The notes under the pieces: model-generated
Database searches by the model: none
Told to the model about the DNA's origin: nothing
The model's input: only the letters and a program-made list of their open reading frames with translations
Shown here: positions 38,564-46,774 of the stretch, piece after piece
How positions within the stretch are numbered: the first letter of the stretch is position 1
Layout: each line of letters opens with the position of its first letter
Translations under genes and position numbers: made by a program
Assembly: GCF_000819885.1 (NCBI RefSeq)
Contig: NZ_CDBO01000008.1
Location: 28,640-92,639, forward strand
Length of the DNA stretch: 64,000 nt
Direction: 5' to 3'
From: Aeromonas fluvialis
Lineage (GTDB): Bacteria > Pseudomonadota > Gammaproteobacteria > Enterobacterales > Aeromonadaceae

Positions 38564-39382
38564 ATGACAGAGCAACATTTCGCCGGGACGATCGGCATTC
38601 TGGGGGCGGGGTGGCTGGGGCTGCCGCTGGCGCGGGCCCTGCTGGCGGCAGGCAAGTCGGTGGCGGTCACGGTTAGCAGCGCCGAGAAGGCGGCTCGTCT
38701 GCAGGGGGAGGGGATCGCTGCCTATCCGCTGACGATTTCTGCCCATATGTCGGATGCGTGGCCCATCCCCTGCGAGAGTCTGGTGATCTGCGTACCGCCC
38801 AGCAAGACCGATGACTATCCGCAGGCGGTGGCAAAGGCCTGCGCGTTGGCCAAAGCGAATGGCACCCGGCGGGTACTGTTTGTCAGCGCTACCTCGGTGT
38901 GGGGCGCGGGGCAGCAGGAGGGGGAAGAACCCCAACCCCGCCATGCCCGTGGCGAGCGGATGCTGGCAGCGGAGCAGGCGGTGCTGGCGGCAGGTATCGA
39001 GACGGTGATGATAGTGCGCCCCTCCGGCCTTTATGGCCCGGATCGCCACCCCGGCCGTTTCCTGGCGGGCAAGACTCTCGATGGCGGCGCCCAGTCGGTC
39101 AATCTGGTCCATCTGGACGATGTGGTGGCGGCCTGCATCTTGCTGCTGGCGCGGGGCAAGGAGGGGGATGTCTTCAACCTGAGCGCGCCGGTGCATCCGC
39201 GCCGCGAGCAGTTCTACCCCTTTGCCGCTCGCCAGCAGGGGCTGCCTGTTCCGGTCTTTATCGAGCCTGCCGGTGAATTTCAGCCCATCGATGGTCAGTT
39301 GATTTGCCAGCAGATGGGATTCAACTATCGCTGGCCCGATCCGGCCCACTGGTTTGCCGAGCTCGCCGCCTCGGGCAATTGA
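38564..39382 (+). CDS. NAD(P)-dependent epimerase/reductase-like protein (YeeZ-like)
   Basis: 272 residues of the extended short-chain dehydrogenase group. ILGAGWLGLPLARALLAAG is the N-terminal dinucleotide fold with the GxGxxG pattern. LVICVPPSK, a LFVSATSVWGAG strand and the MIVRPSGLYGPDRHPG motif are like E. coli YeeZ. The classical YxxxK is not evident, so catalysis may differ. The ATG at 38564 follows AGGAGAAGG by 4 bp; an earlier in-frame ATG at 38540 is possible but lacks one. It is cytosolic and of unknown substrate, followed 59 bp later by yciA. Confidence 0.75.
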   Translation: MTEQHFAGTIGILGAGWLGLPLARALLAAGKSVAVTVSSAEKAARLQGEGIAAYPLTISAHMSDAWPIPCESLVICVPPSKTDDYPQAVAKACALAKANGTRRVLFVSATSVWGAGQQEGEEPQPRHARGERMLAAEQAVLAAGIETVMIVRPSGLYGPDRHPGRFLAGKTLDGGAQSVNLVHLDDVVAACILLLARGKEGDVFNLSAPVHPRREQFYPFAARQQGLPVPVFIEPAGEFQPIDGQLICQQMGFNYRWPDPAHWFAELAASGN

Positions 39383-39441
39383 GGTTTGCCAAGGGGGTGA
39401 TCGCCCCCTATCATGCCGCCATCCATGAGAGAGAGGCGGTA

Positions 39442-39846
39442 ATGATGGTAGATACAAAACGTCACCCCGATGGGGAGTTGTTGCTGAGAACCCTGGCAAT
39501 GCCAGCCGATACCAACCCCAATGGCGACATCTTTGGTGGCTGGATCATGTCCCAGATGGATATAGGTGGGGGCATTATGGCCAAGGAGCTGGCAAAAGGA
39601 CGTATTTGTACCGTATCCGTCGAAGGCATGACCTTTCACAGTCCGGTCAAGGTGGGCGATGTGGTCTGCTGCTACGGCCGCTGCATGAAGATCGGCCGCA
39701 GCTCCATGAAGCTCAAGCTGGAGGTGTGGGTCAAGCCGGTACTGCGGGAAAACGACGCCCAGCGTTACTGCGTGACCGAGGGGGTCTTTACCTATGTTGC
39801 CATCGACGAACAGGGTAAATCCCGCCCGGTGCCGGTGAGCGTCTGA
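39442..39846 (+). CDS. yciA: Acyl-CoA thioesterase YciA
   Basis: 134-residue hotdog-fold thioesterase. NPNGDIFGGWIMSQMD supplies the family Asn/Asp active-site region on the long helix, and SVEGMTFHSPVKVGDVV follows. It hydrolyses short to medium acyl-CoAs in the cytosol. Two adjacent ATGs (39442 and 39445) follow GAGAGGCGG; I use the first. The gene ends at a terminator-like hairpin that overlaps the next, convergent ORF. Confidence 0.92.
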   Translation: MMVDTKRHPDGELLLRTLAMPADTNPNGDIFGGWIMSQMDIGGGIMAKELAKGRICTVSVEGMTFHSPVKVGDVVCCYGRCMKIGRSSMKLKLEVWVKPVLRENDAQRYCVTEGVFTYVAIDEQGKSRPVPVSV

Positions 39847-40071
39847 TCAAATAAGCCGGGCATTGATGATGGATATTTCCTGCTCAAGCCCGGTTTTTTG
39901 CCGTATCATGCGTTCCAGCATCTCTTCCGAGCCCACATATTGCAGGGTGTCAAACAGACAGAGATCGCATTGAGGGTCCCGTCTGATGTGGTAGATGGTG
40001 GCCAGCTCCACTTGATGACAGTTTCCTTGTTGATCATAAAACGTCACGTTGTACCGAAGTTCTTTCGCCAT
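39847..40071 (-). CDS. Hypothetical 74-residue protein
   Basis: The frame begins MAKELRYNVTFYDQQGNCHQVELATIYHIRRDPQCDL (read in parts) and ends in a helical MLERMIRQKTGLEQEISIINARLI. It has two strand-like halves, two Cys and no signal or membrane segment. AAGGA lies about 10 bp before the ATG, and the ORF abuts the yciA stop exactly. I recognise no family. A hairpin with a T-run on the plus strand lies within its last 20 codons, which is unusual for a real gene but not excluded. Confidence 0.5.
   Translation of the reverse strand: MAKELRYNVTFYDQQGNCHQVELATIYHIRRDPQCDLCLFDTLQYVGSEEMLERMIRQKTGLEQEISIINARLI
39854..39900 (+). terminator. Likely terminator of yciA
   Basis: Stem CCGGGC-(A)-TTGA / TCAA-GCCCGG (39856-39893) with one bulged base and a 17-nt loop, then six T on the plus strand. 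It overlaps the 3' end of the minus-strand ORF. Confidence 0.55.
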
Positions 40072-40178
40072 AAAAGAGTGTCCTTCTGGTTGGGTGGAAC
40101 AGGGACTATCAGCTTAGTCGGCGTGGATGACGTTTGTGATGGTCGCAACAAAAAGCAAAGGCGGGCGGTTGTTAGCCA

Positions 40179-41024
40179 ATGAAAAATAGTTATCGCATTC
40201 TTGGCACCTCCCTGCTGACCTTGGGGTTGGTAGGTTGTTTTGAGGTGCCGGATCAGAACCATCTGGTCACTGCTCAAGGGATTGTGCCGGGACTCGACTG
40301 CCAGCGTCCGCCTCTGGTAGCGTTGGCGACCACGGCGCTGCCCCGTGAATTCGGGGTGACGGTGTGGAATCTCTACAAGGGCCAGCGCAAGAACTGGCGT
40401 GAAGGGATGGACAGTTATGCCAAGGGGCAGGATCTGGTGCTGCTGCAAGAGTCGGCCACCCGTCCCGATATGCTCGACTGGCTGCGCGCCGGTGATTTCC
40501 AGTGGCAACAGCTGCAAGCCTTCACCCAGGGCGGCGTGTCGTTCGGGGTGATGACGGTGGCCAAGACCCCGCAGGCGTTCGTCTGTGGCGTGCGCTCTCC
40601 CGAGCCCTTGCTGCGCATCCCCAAATCCGGGCTGGTGAGCCTCTATCCGCTGCAGGGTGATCCTGATGGCTTGATGGTCATCAATATCCATGCGGTCAAT
40701 TTCGAGCTGGGGATGGCCACCTTCCGCGAGCAGCTCAACGATCTGACTGCGCTGGTGCGCCGCCATCAGGGGCCGGTTATTCTGGCCGGTGATTTCAATA
40801 CCTGGAGTGACAAGCGCCAGTTCTGGTTAAGCAAATTGGCGGACGAACTGGGTCTGCAGGAGGCCGTGCCGGTGCCTGACTTGCGCCGTACCGCCTTCGG
40901 TCGCCCGCTGGATCACCTCTACTACCGCAATCTGGATCTGGTCGAGGTGAGTTCACCGGCCACCGACTCGTCCGATCACAACCCCATCATTGCCCGCTTT
41001 GCCGCCCAGTCTGTGACTCCCTGA
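40179..41024 (+). CDS. Endonuclease/exonuclease/phosphatase (EEP)-family lipoprotein
   Basis: 281 residues. The signal peptide ends at the lipobox LVGC (Cys20), so the protein is probably anchored in the envelope. The EEP fold motifs are in order: VTVWNLYKGQRKNW, DLVLLQES with the metal Glu, MVINIHAVNFE, AGDFNTWSDKRQ and the terminal SSDHNPIIARF His-Asn pair. All catalytic residues expected for a metal-dependent phosphoesterase or nuclease are present. It resembles YafD/UPF0294 relatives. Substrate unknown. Divergent from the 74-residue ORF and ended by a strong terminator. Confidence 0.82.
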   Translation: MKNSYRILGTSLLTLGLVGCFEVPDQNHLVTAQGIVPGLDCQRPPLVALATTALPREFGVTVWNLYKGQRKNWREGMDSYAKGQDLVLLQESATRPDMLDWLRAGDFQWQQLQAFTQGGVSFGVMTVAKTPQAFVCGVRSPEPLLRIPKSGLVSLYPLQGDPDGLMVINIHAVNFELGMATFREQLNDLTALVRRHQGPVILAGDFNTWSDKRQFWLSKLADELGLQEAVPVPDLRRTAFGRPLDHLYYRNLDLVEVSSPATDSSDHNPIIARFAAQSVTP

Positions 41025-41052
41025 CAAGGGATGGTGCGTGTTGCCCATTAAA

Positions 41053-41083
41053 AAATCCGGCGCCTGATGGCGCCGGATTTTTT
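41053..41083 (+). terminator. Terminator of the EEP lipoprotein gene
   Basis: Stem AAATCCGGCGCC / GGCGCCGGATTT with a TGAT loop and a T-run; it may also serve convergent grxA. Confidence 0.9.
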
Positions 41084-41125
41084 ATACGCTGCTGGCGGTC
41101 AACCCGCTCGGCATGGCCGCAGGAA

Positions 41126-41389
41126 TTACTGGTAGAGACCCAGATTCGCTTTGGCGTAGGCTTCGAAATCGGTGCAGCCACCGATGTGCTGCTCGTCCAG
41201 GAAGATCTGCGGCACGGTATTGACCGGCTTGCCGGCGCTCTTGGCCAGATCGTCCTTGGTGATGCCTTCGGCATGAATGTCGACATAGCGGAATTTGAAG
41301 TCATCGCGCTGTTCGGTCAGCTGCTCGGCGATCTGTACGGCACGGACACAGTAGGGGCAACCCGGGCGACCAAAAATCACTGCAAACAT
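41126..41389 (-). CDS. grxA: Glutaredoxin 1
   Basis: 87-residue GrxA with the dithiol active site CPYC at 11-14, the cis-Pro loop TVPQIFLD and the glutathione-binding GGCTDFEAY. It is a cytosolic electron carrier from glutathione to ribonucleotide reductase and protein disulfides. The length is within two residues of E. coli GrxA. AGAGAAAA precedes the ATG. Single gene; I do not see an obvious OxyR site. Confidence 0.95.
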   Translation of the reverse strand: MFAVIFGRPGCPYCVRAVQIAEQLTEQRDDFKFRYVDIHAEGITKDDLAKSAGKPVNTVPQIFLDEQHIGGCTDFEAYAKANLGLYQ

Positions 41390-41515
41390 ATTTTCTCTCC
41401 GTTCTTTAAGCCGTTATGTAAGGCCGTTGATATGAGGCAGGCAACAGCATAGCCCTGCCGCGTGGCGACTTGAAGCCGAAATTATCGATACCGTGATTCG
41501 AGTGGGCCTATTGGC

Positions 41516-42955
41516 TCAGCTCTCATCGGCGATCTGGATAGGCTGCTGCTGATAGATGCTCTCCAGCACCCCCTTCTCGAATACGGTCCAGGGCCAGGGG
41601 GCCTTGCTGGCACGGTAGCGCTCATGGGTAGTCGGGTCTTGCGACAGACCACGCTGGAACATCACGAACGCCTTGCGCTGGCCGCTCGCGGTATCGATAA
41701 AGCCGGCCAGATTGGAGGTACCGGTGATGGTCCCCGTCTTGGCGTGGACCTTGTTCTTCATCATCGGGGCGGTGACGCTGCGGCGCCACGCCAGGGTGCC
41801 ATCCACCTGAGAGCTTGGCAGCAGCTTGATCAGGCCAAGCTCGGCATCGTTTTTCTGGATAAAGTTCAGCACCGACAGCATCTGACGGGCGCTGATGAGA
41901 TTGTGAGCGGAGAGGCCGGAGCCGTCGGCCAGGGTGGCGTTGCCCAGATCGATTCCGTTCTTGGTCAGGATGGCGCGCACCGCCATGGTGCCGCTGCGAT
42001 AGCTGCCCGGCTTGTTGTAGTAGTGGCGCCCCACGGTTTTGAGGAAGGTGTCGGCGTAGAGGTTGTCCGATTTCTTCAGCATCTTGGCCAGCATCACCGG
42101 CAGGGAGACCGAGTAGTGGGTGCCGAGGGTCTCGGCACCGATCGGTGCCTTGTGGGTAACCCGCAGCAGGCCATCATGCTTGATACCGGCACGGTTCATC
42201 GCCCAGCGGATGTTGTCCCAACCCCAGGCTTCCACATCGTGAATGGCGAAACGCAGACCCTGCGGCTCCTTGTTCGGGTTGATGCAGCCCTTGAGCTCGT
42301 AGAAGTTGCCCTTGGCCATGTCCACTTCCAGCGCGCAGAACTGGCGCGCCATGTCGCCGTAGCTCATCACCTCGACGTTGTCGGCACCGATGCCGATGGC
42401 GACGCCGGTGGCCACATTGCCGACCGCCGGTTTGCCAATCTGGGTGGCAGTGATGGTGCCGTAGGCGCAGTTTTTGTCGATGATGACCGAGGCGACAGGG
42501 GCGGCGAAGCAGAGGGTCTGATCCCCCCACGACCAGCCGTTGCCGAGCTCGTAGCCGTTGTAGGCGCCGGTGTTGACGTAGACATTGCCCTTGATGCTGC
42601 TGACGCCGAGCTGTTTGAACAGGGCCAGCAGATCCATGCGGGAGAGGGTGGGGTCGCCGACGAAGTTGATCCAGATATCGCCGTTGATGGTGTCACCCTG
42701 TTTGGCGCCGGGCTGTGCCTGAATGTCGGTGGCGAAGCGGAAGTCGGCACCCAGCTCGAGGCGGGCTGCCAGCGCAGTGAGCACCTTCATAGTGGAGGCG
42801 GGAGCGATCATCTGATCGGCATGGCGGGCGAACTCAACGCCGTTATTACCCTGCACCATGATGGCGTACTGGCCACCCTGAGGGGGCGTCAGCGGGGCGG
42901 CGTGAGCCGCCAGAGAAGAAAAAAGAGCACAAAAACCAATCAACAGCCGCTGCAT
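41516..42955 (-). CDS. dacB: D-alanyl-D-alanine carboxypeptidase/endopeptidase, PBP4
   Basis: 479 residues. The signal peptide ends near AHA-AP (about 19-20). Class C penicillin-binding motifs are SxxK in APASTMK (Ser54, Lys57), SxN in KKSDNLYAD and KTG in HAKTGTITGTS. The long insert between SxxK and SxN (domains II and III) is the S13 family hallmark. It cleaves D-Ala-D-Ala ends and peptide cross-links of peptidoglycan in the periplasm. Monocistronic. Confidence 0.93.
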   Translation of the reverse strand: MQRLLIGFCALFSSLAAHAAPLTPPQGGQYAIMVQGNNGVEFARHADQMIAPASTMKVLTALAARLELGADFRFATDIQAQPGAKQGDTINGDIWINFVGDPTLSRMDLLALFKQLGVSSIKGNVYVNTGAYNGYELGNGWSWGDQTLCFAAPVASVIIDKNCAYGTITATQIGKPAVGNVATGVAIGIGADNVEVMSYGDMARQFCALEVDMAKGNFYELKGCINPNKEPQGLRFAIHDVEAWGWDNIRWAMNRAGIKHDGLLRVTHKAPIGAETLGTHYSVSLPVMLAKMLKKSDNLYADTFLKTVGRHYYNKPGSYRSGTMAVRAILTKNGIDLGNATLADGSGLSAHNLISARQMLSVLNFIQKNDAELGLIKLLPSSQVDGTLAWRRSVTAPMMKNKVHAKTGTITGTSNLAGFIDTASGQRKAFVMFQRGLSQDPTTHERYRASKAPWPWTVFEKGVLESIYQQQPIQIADES

Positions 42956-43067
42956 AACATCCTCTAACGTGACGAAGGGCCCGGCAGTGGTGCTGGCCCT
43001 GATGATTCAACCAGCCGATGGGGGATCGACGGGGTAACGCAATTCATGCCATGTATGCCGGTCGCCA

Positions 43068-44828
43068 TCATGCCATCGCGTTGGCGGTACGATAGCGACC
43101 CTCATAATCAAAAATCTTCTCTTTTATCTGCCAGAAGCGACCCGATTTGCGGGCGATGACAAAATCCGGATGACGGAACTGGCTTTGCGCCGCCAGCACG
43201 CTCGCCAGGGTGGCAAATTCGGGCTCCAGCCCCGGGGCGGGCCAATGATGACGCACAAAGTGCTGTTGAAACAAGCGCCGCGCGCCCGGGGAGTGAAAAC
43301 CGAAGTATTCGCTGAGGGTCAGCCCATCCTCATCGTGGTAGGTCACCTCCAGCCGCTCCCCCTGTTTGCCGCGCCCGGCTGTGAGGGTCAGCCCCGCGCA
43401 GCGAATGACCATGCAATCCTTGAGATTGAGCGCCTCCTTGAGCTTGTCGTCAGGGTCTACCAGCAGCTGATCGCAGTGCTGGCAGCGGCGGGCGGCAATG
43501 TCGTTCTGTGCGCCGCAACCGGGGCAGATCTTGGCGCGAAAGCGGTAGTCGCACTCCTCGCGGTGGCCCTCGTCATCTTCAAACAGCCCCTGACAGCGGC
43601 GGCCGTAGTGCTCGATCACCTTGCCATCCTCGTCGGTCTTGCCCCAGAAGGTGTTGGCAAAGCCGCAGGCGGGGCAGGGTATCTGCACCGGCTCGGTGCC
43701 CGCGTGGGGGCGAGGCTCCCCCACCTCGGGGGCGAACAGGTTGAAGTTGTTACCCGCGTAATCGAGCACCAGACAATCGCTCTTGCCCGGTGAGAGGCGC
43801 AGGCCCCGCCCGACTATCTGCTGATAGAGCGACACCGACTCGGTGGGGCGCAACATCACGATGAGATCGACATGGGGGGCATCGAAGCCGGTGGTCAGTA
43901 CCGCCACGTTGACCAGAAAGGTGATCTCGCGGGCCTTGAAGGCATTGATAAGGGCATCGCGCTCCGGGCCCGGGGTTTCCCCGGTGATCAGCGCCGCACT
44001 CCGGGATTGGGCCAGCAGCAGTCCCTGAATTTCGCGGGCGTGCTCGACGGTGGCGGCGAAGATCATCACCCCCTGCCGGTCGGCAGCATACTCCAGCACT
44101 TGGCTGAGGATATGGGGGGTGACCCGCTGCTGGCGTTTGAGCTCGCCATTGAGATCCGCCTCGCTGAACAGGCCATTCTTCCGCGCTACCAGCTTGCTGA
44201 AGTCGTAGTGGACGATGGGGGCATCCACCATGCGTGGCGGCGTCAGGTAGCCGTTTTTGACCATATAGCGCAGGGGCAGTTCGAACACGCAGTCGCCAAA
44301 CAGCCGCTCGCCGTGGCTCTTGACCATGCCGTGGTAGTGGCGCCGGTAGATCCAGCCCAGCCCGAGCCGATAGGGGGTGGCGGTGAGACCGAGGATCTTG
44401 AGGGCGGGATTGGCGGCCTTGAGATGCTCGATCACCTGATGGTACTGGCTGTCGTCATCGAGCGAGACCCGATGGCACTCGTCGATGATCAGCAGCGAGA
44501 AGGCGCCGTCGAAGGCCTCCAGATTGCGGGCGACCGACTGCACCGAGCCGAACACCACCTGGGCGCTCGCCTCCTTGCGATCCAGACCGGCGGCGAAGAT
44601 GTCGGCCTTGAGCCCCCACGCCTCGTACTTGGCGTGGTTCTGCTCCACCAGCTCCTTGACGTGGGCCAGCACCAGCACCCGACCGCGCGCCTTGCGGGCC
44701 AGTTCGGCGATCACCAGACTCTTGCCGGCCCCGGTGGGCAGCACCACCACGGCGGGATCCGGGTGTTGGCGAAAGTGGCTGATCACGGCGTTGACGGCGT
44801 CGGTCTGATAGGGTCTGAGAACGAACAT
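43068..44828 (-). CDS. radD: DNA repair helicase-like ATPase RadD (YejH)
   Basis: 586 residues, identical in length to E. coli RadD. Superfamily 2 helicase motifs: Q-like [12 protein letters not shown], Walker A PTGAGKS at 31-37, DECHR (motif II), GLTATPYR (motif III) and [13 protein letters not shown] (motif VI). The C-terminal third has zinc-finger-like clusters, [11 protein letters not shown] and [18 protein letters not shown]. RadD acts in double-strand break repair and interacts with SSB in E. coli; the expected SSB interaction is not testable here. The ATG at 44828 begins the conserved sequence; 22 upstream codons are unrelated. Confidence 0.92.
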   Translation of the reverse strand: MFVLRPYQTDAVNAVISHFRQHPDPAVVVLPTGAGKSLVIAELARKARGRVLVLAHVKELVEQNHAKYEAWGLKADIFAAGLDRKEASAQVVFGSVQSVARNLEAFDGAFSLLIIDECHRVSLDDDSQYHQVIEHLKAANPALKILGLTATPYRLGLGWIYRRHYHGMVKSHGERLFGDCVFELPLRYMVKNGYLTPPRMVDAPIVHYDFSKLVARKNGLFSEADLNGELKRQQRVTPHILSQVLEYAADRQGVMIFAATVEHAREIQGLLLAQSRSAALITGETPGPERDALINAFKAREITFLVNVAVLTTGFDAPHVDLIVMLRPTESVSLYQQIVGRGLRLSPGKSDCLVLDYAGNNFNLFAPEVGEPRPHAGTEPVQIPCPACGFANTFWGKTDEDGKVIEHYGRRCQGLFEDDEGHREECDYRFRAKICPGCGAQNDIAARRCQHCDQLLVDPDDKLKEALNLKDCMVIRCAGLTLTAGRGKQGERLEVTYHDEDGLTLSEYFGFHSPGARRLFQQHFVRHHWPAPGLEPEFATLASVLAAQSQFRHPDFVIARKSGRFWQIKEKIFDYEGRYRTANAMA

Positions 44829-44942
44829 GAGGGTGTGGTGTTTGGGTATGGTGCGGCGCAGGGTGGCGCCATTATAGGGGGCTTGCCGCCACAAAAACAG
44901 CGGGCCGGCATGGTGCCGGCCCGCTGGGAGGGATGGTGCTGA

Positions 44943-45980
44943 TTAATGGAACGGGAAGATGTAGTTCATCCAGCTTGCCATGCGCAGCAGCACTTTGCGC
45001 ATCACAGATACATGGTGGAAGTAGTGGGTATAGATGGCAGCCTGCCCGCTGGAGCCTGCAATTACCTGATACTTGGCCCACTCGGGGTCGGTGATGGAGA
45101 TAACCACCGGCAGACGACCCGGGCGCACCGCCGTGGTCTGATCCAGCAGACCGGCGTTGGCCTGCACGTTACCGGCGGCAATGGCCGGAACCACGGCTGT
45201 CACCTTGCCTTTGAAGATCTTGCCGGGTACGCCATCGATCACCACTTCGGCCTCATCGCCCACCGCCAGTCGTTGCATGCTGTTCTGCCAGAACCAGCCG
45301 ACGTAGGCGGTGTCATCCTTGTGGATGAAGGTCATCACCGGACGATACATGAAGGGGGTGGCGATCATGCCGGGGCGCAGGGCCAATTGCACCACATGAC
45401 CATCGCTCGGGGCATAGACCACGGTTTGTGACTGCTGGTACTTGGCTTCCATCAGCTGGGCTTGCAGATCATTCAGGGTGGCTTTCTGCTGGTCAATCTG
45501 GGCCACGATGTCATCCACGTTGGCCTGGGTGACGTCGAGGTCACGCTGCTTGCCCACGCCACGGCGCATCAGGTCGCTGGCGCGATCTCTGTCCAGCCTG
45601 GCGGAGCGCAGTCTCGCCTCGATGGACTTGAGGTGCTCGCGGTTGGATTCGACCCGTGCGGTGAGGCTATCCACTTTCAGGCGGAACGGCTCATCGTCGA
45701 TGCGAAACAGCACATCCCCTTTCTTCACCGGTTGGTTGGCCTCTACCGGCACCTCGAGCACCCGGCCCTTGACCAGCGGTACTATGGGGGTGGAGACGTA
45801 GTAGTTGCGGGCCATCTCGGAGTAGGGGTGGTTGTAGTTCATCAGCATGATCAGGGTGCCGATGATGACAACGCCGCCCAGTGCTGCGGTGGGAACAGTC
45901 CACTTGTTGAGGGGGATACGGAAGATTTTGAATATGGCGACACACAGTGCCGTATAGGTCAGGATCAGTAGCAGGTCCAT
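44943..45980 (-). CDS. HlyD-family membrane fusion/secretion protein, YiaV/YibH-like
   Basis: 345 residues. One N-terminal transmembrane helix (about 5-20) and a second (about 30-48, PTAALGGVVIIGTLIML) precede a periplasmic membrane-fusion protein. Two biotinyl-lipoyl-like half-motifs are seen (VKGRVLEVPVEANQPVKKGD and VYAPSDGHVVQLALRPG) around a long coiled coil (about 95-185). The C-terminal beta-barrel follows. It forms a pair with the DUF3302 gene 3 bp upstream, as yiaVW does in E. coli. No cognate pump gene lies adjacent, so the transported substrate is unknown. Confidence 0.85.
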   Translation of the reverse strand: MDLLLILTYTALCVAIFKIFRIPLNKWTVPTAALGGVVIIGTLIMLMNYNHPYSEMARNYYVSTPIVPLVKGRVLEVPVEANQPVKKGDVLFRIDDEPFRLKVDSLTARVESNREHLKSIEARLRSARLDRDRASDLMRRGVGKQRDLDVTQANVDDIVAQIDQQKATLNDLQAQLMEAKYQQSQTVVYAPSDGHVVQLALRPGMIATPFMYRPVMTFIHKDDTAYVGWFWQNSMQRLAVGDEAEVVIDGVPGKIFKGKVTAVVPAIAAGNVQANAGLLDQTTAVRPGRLPVVISITDPEWAKYQVIAGSSGQAAIYTHYFHHVSVMRKVLLRMASWMNYIFPFH

Positions 45981-45983
45981 GGT

Positions 45984-46322
45984 TTATCCCTGTTTATCAC
46001 ACTGTTCGATGGTGTTGATGCGACTCTTCAGGTCGTCCAGCTCCTGTTTCAGGGCGGCTAGATCGTCTTCATCTTTTTGCTGTCGCTGGCTAAAGCCCCA
46101 ACCGCGATCCGGGCGGTAAAGGGTTGCCCAGATCCAGAGGAAGGGCCACAGCACATGCAAGGTAAACAGACTGACCCAACCTGCCACGTGAATGGCGTCT
46201 TGATGTGGGTGATTCCGGTGTTTGGCTATTTCGTAGGGAATATCGTGGATCACGATAATCCCGTAAAAAATGACCAGCCCGACAAAAACGAGCAGGCCAA
46301 GAGCAAAATAATCAAGGGCCAT
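45984..46322 (-). CDS. yiaW: DUF3302 family inner-membrane protein (YiaW-like)
   Basis: 112 residues. Two hydrophobic helices (about 5-25 and 44-66, GWVSLFTLHVLWPFLWIWATLY) flank a HDIPYEIAKHRNHPHQDAIH loop rich in His. The cytosolic tail is a coiled-coil-like KDEDDLAALKQELDDLKSRI. This is the DUF3302 layout. The gene directly precedes the HlyD-family gene (3-bp gap) and probably forms an operon with it. Confidence 0.82.
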   Translation of the reverse strand: MALDYFALGLLVFVGLVIFYGIIVIHDIPYEIAKHRNHPHQDAIHVAGWVSLFTLHVLWPFLWIWATLYRPDRGWGFSQRQQKDEDDLAALKQELDDLKSRINTIEQCDKQG

Positions 46323-46712
46323 TTAAAACCTCCACTGGCGTAATGCGCAGCTTAATCATTGGTTTCAACAAGAGTTAAAGCAATTAAGAATCACATATTT
46401 ATCGTTACTTCGCACGGAATCTTAAGGCCTTTCGCTGCAGGGCAAGATTATGAACTTTTTTTGTGCAGCACAAGGTCAAATTTGAACTTGGCAGGGTTAA
46501 GACACATGGCACTTAACATGCTTAAAGCTGAGCCGACCAAAATTAGTGTGCCAATGAAGCAGAAGCGTTGCATGATGAAAACCGGCTTCTTGAGCAAGTC
46601 TTGGTTGCTGGATTTAAGCCAATGGCTAAATCCTAACCATTCATGCGGACGACCTGCCTTTCGCTATATTGAAGCTGAAGCCGTTCCATCGTTGCGCTAT
46701 TAGCATGTTTAT
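46323..46712 (+). other. AT-rich intergenic island with one doubtful ORF
   Basis: About 390 bp clearly poorer in GC than both flanks. A plus-strand frame runs from 46359 to 46703. From the internal ATG at 46506 it gives 65 residues (MALNMLKAEPTKISV, basic, with two Cys, ending EAEAVPSLRY) with AGGG about 10 bp upstream. I recognise no family, and codon use differs from the neighbours. It could be a small acquired gene, a decayed remnant or just spacer. Confidence 0.3.
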
Positions 46713-46742
46713 CATTAAAAGAGGCGCCATAAGGCGCCTCTT
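46713..46742 (-). terminator. Terminator of the CstA-family gene
   Basis: Stem AAGAGGCGCC / GGCGCCTCTT with a 4-nt loop; TTTTAAT follows on the minus strand. Confidence 0.88.
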
Positions 46743-46774
46743 GATGCTGTTTTTATACGGAATTTTTTGCCGTA

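Noticed and set aside
46359..46703. 115-codon ORF in the AT-rich gap as a confident gene
   Set aside because: The first half has no Shine-Dalgarno and no recognisable family; kept only as a doubtful feature of the intergenic island.
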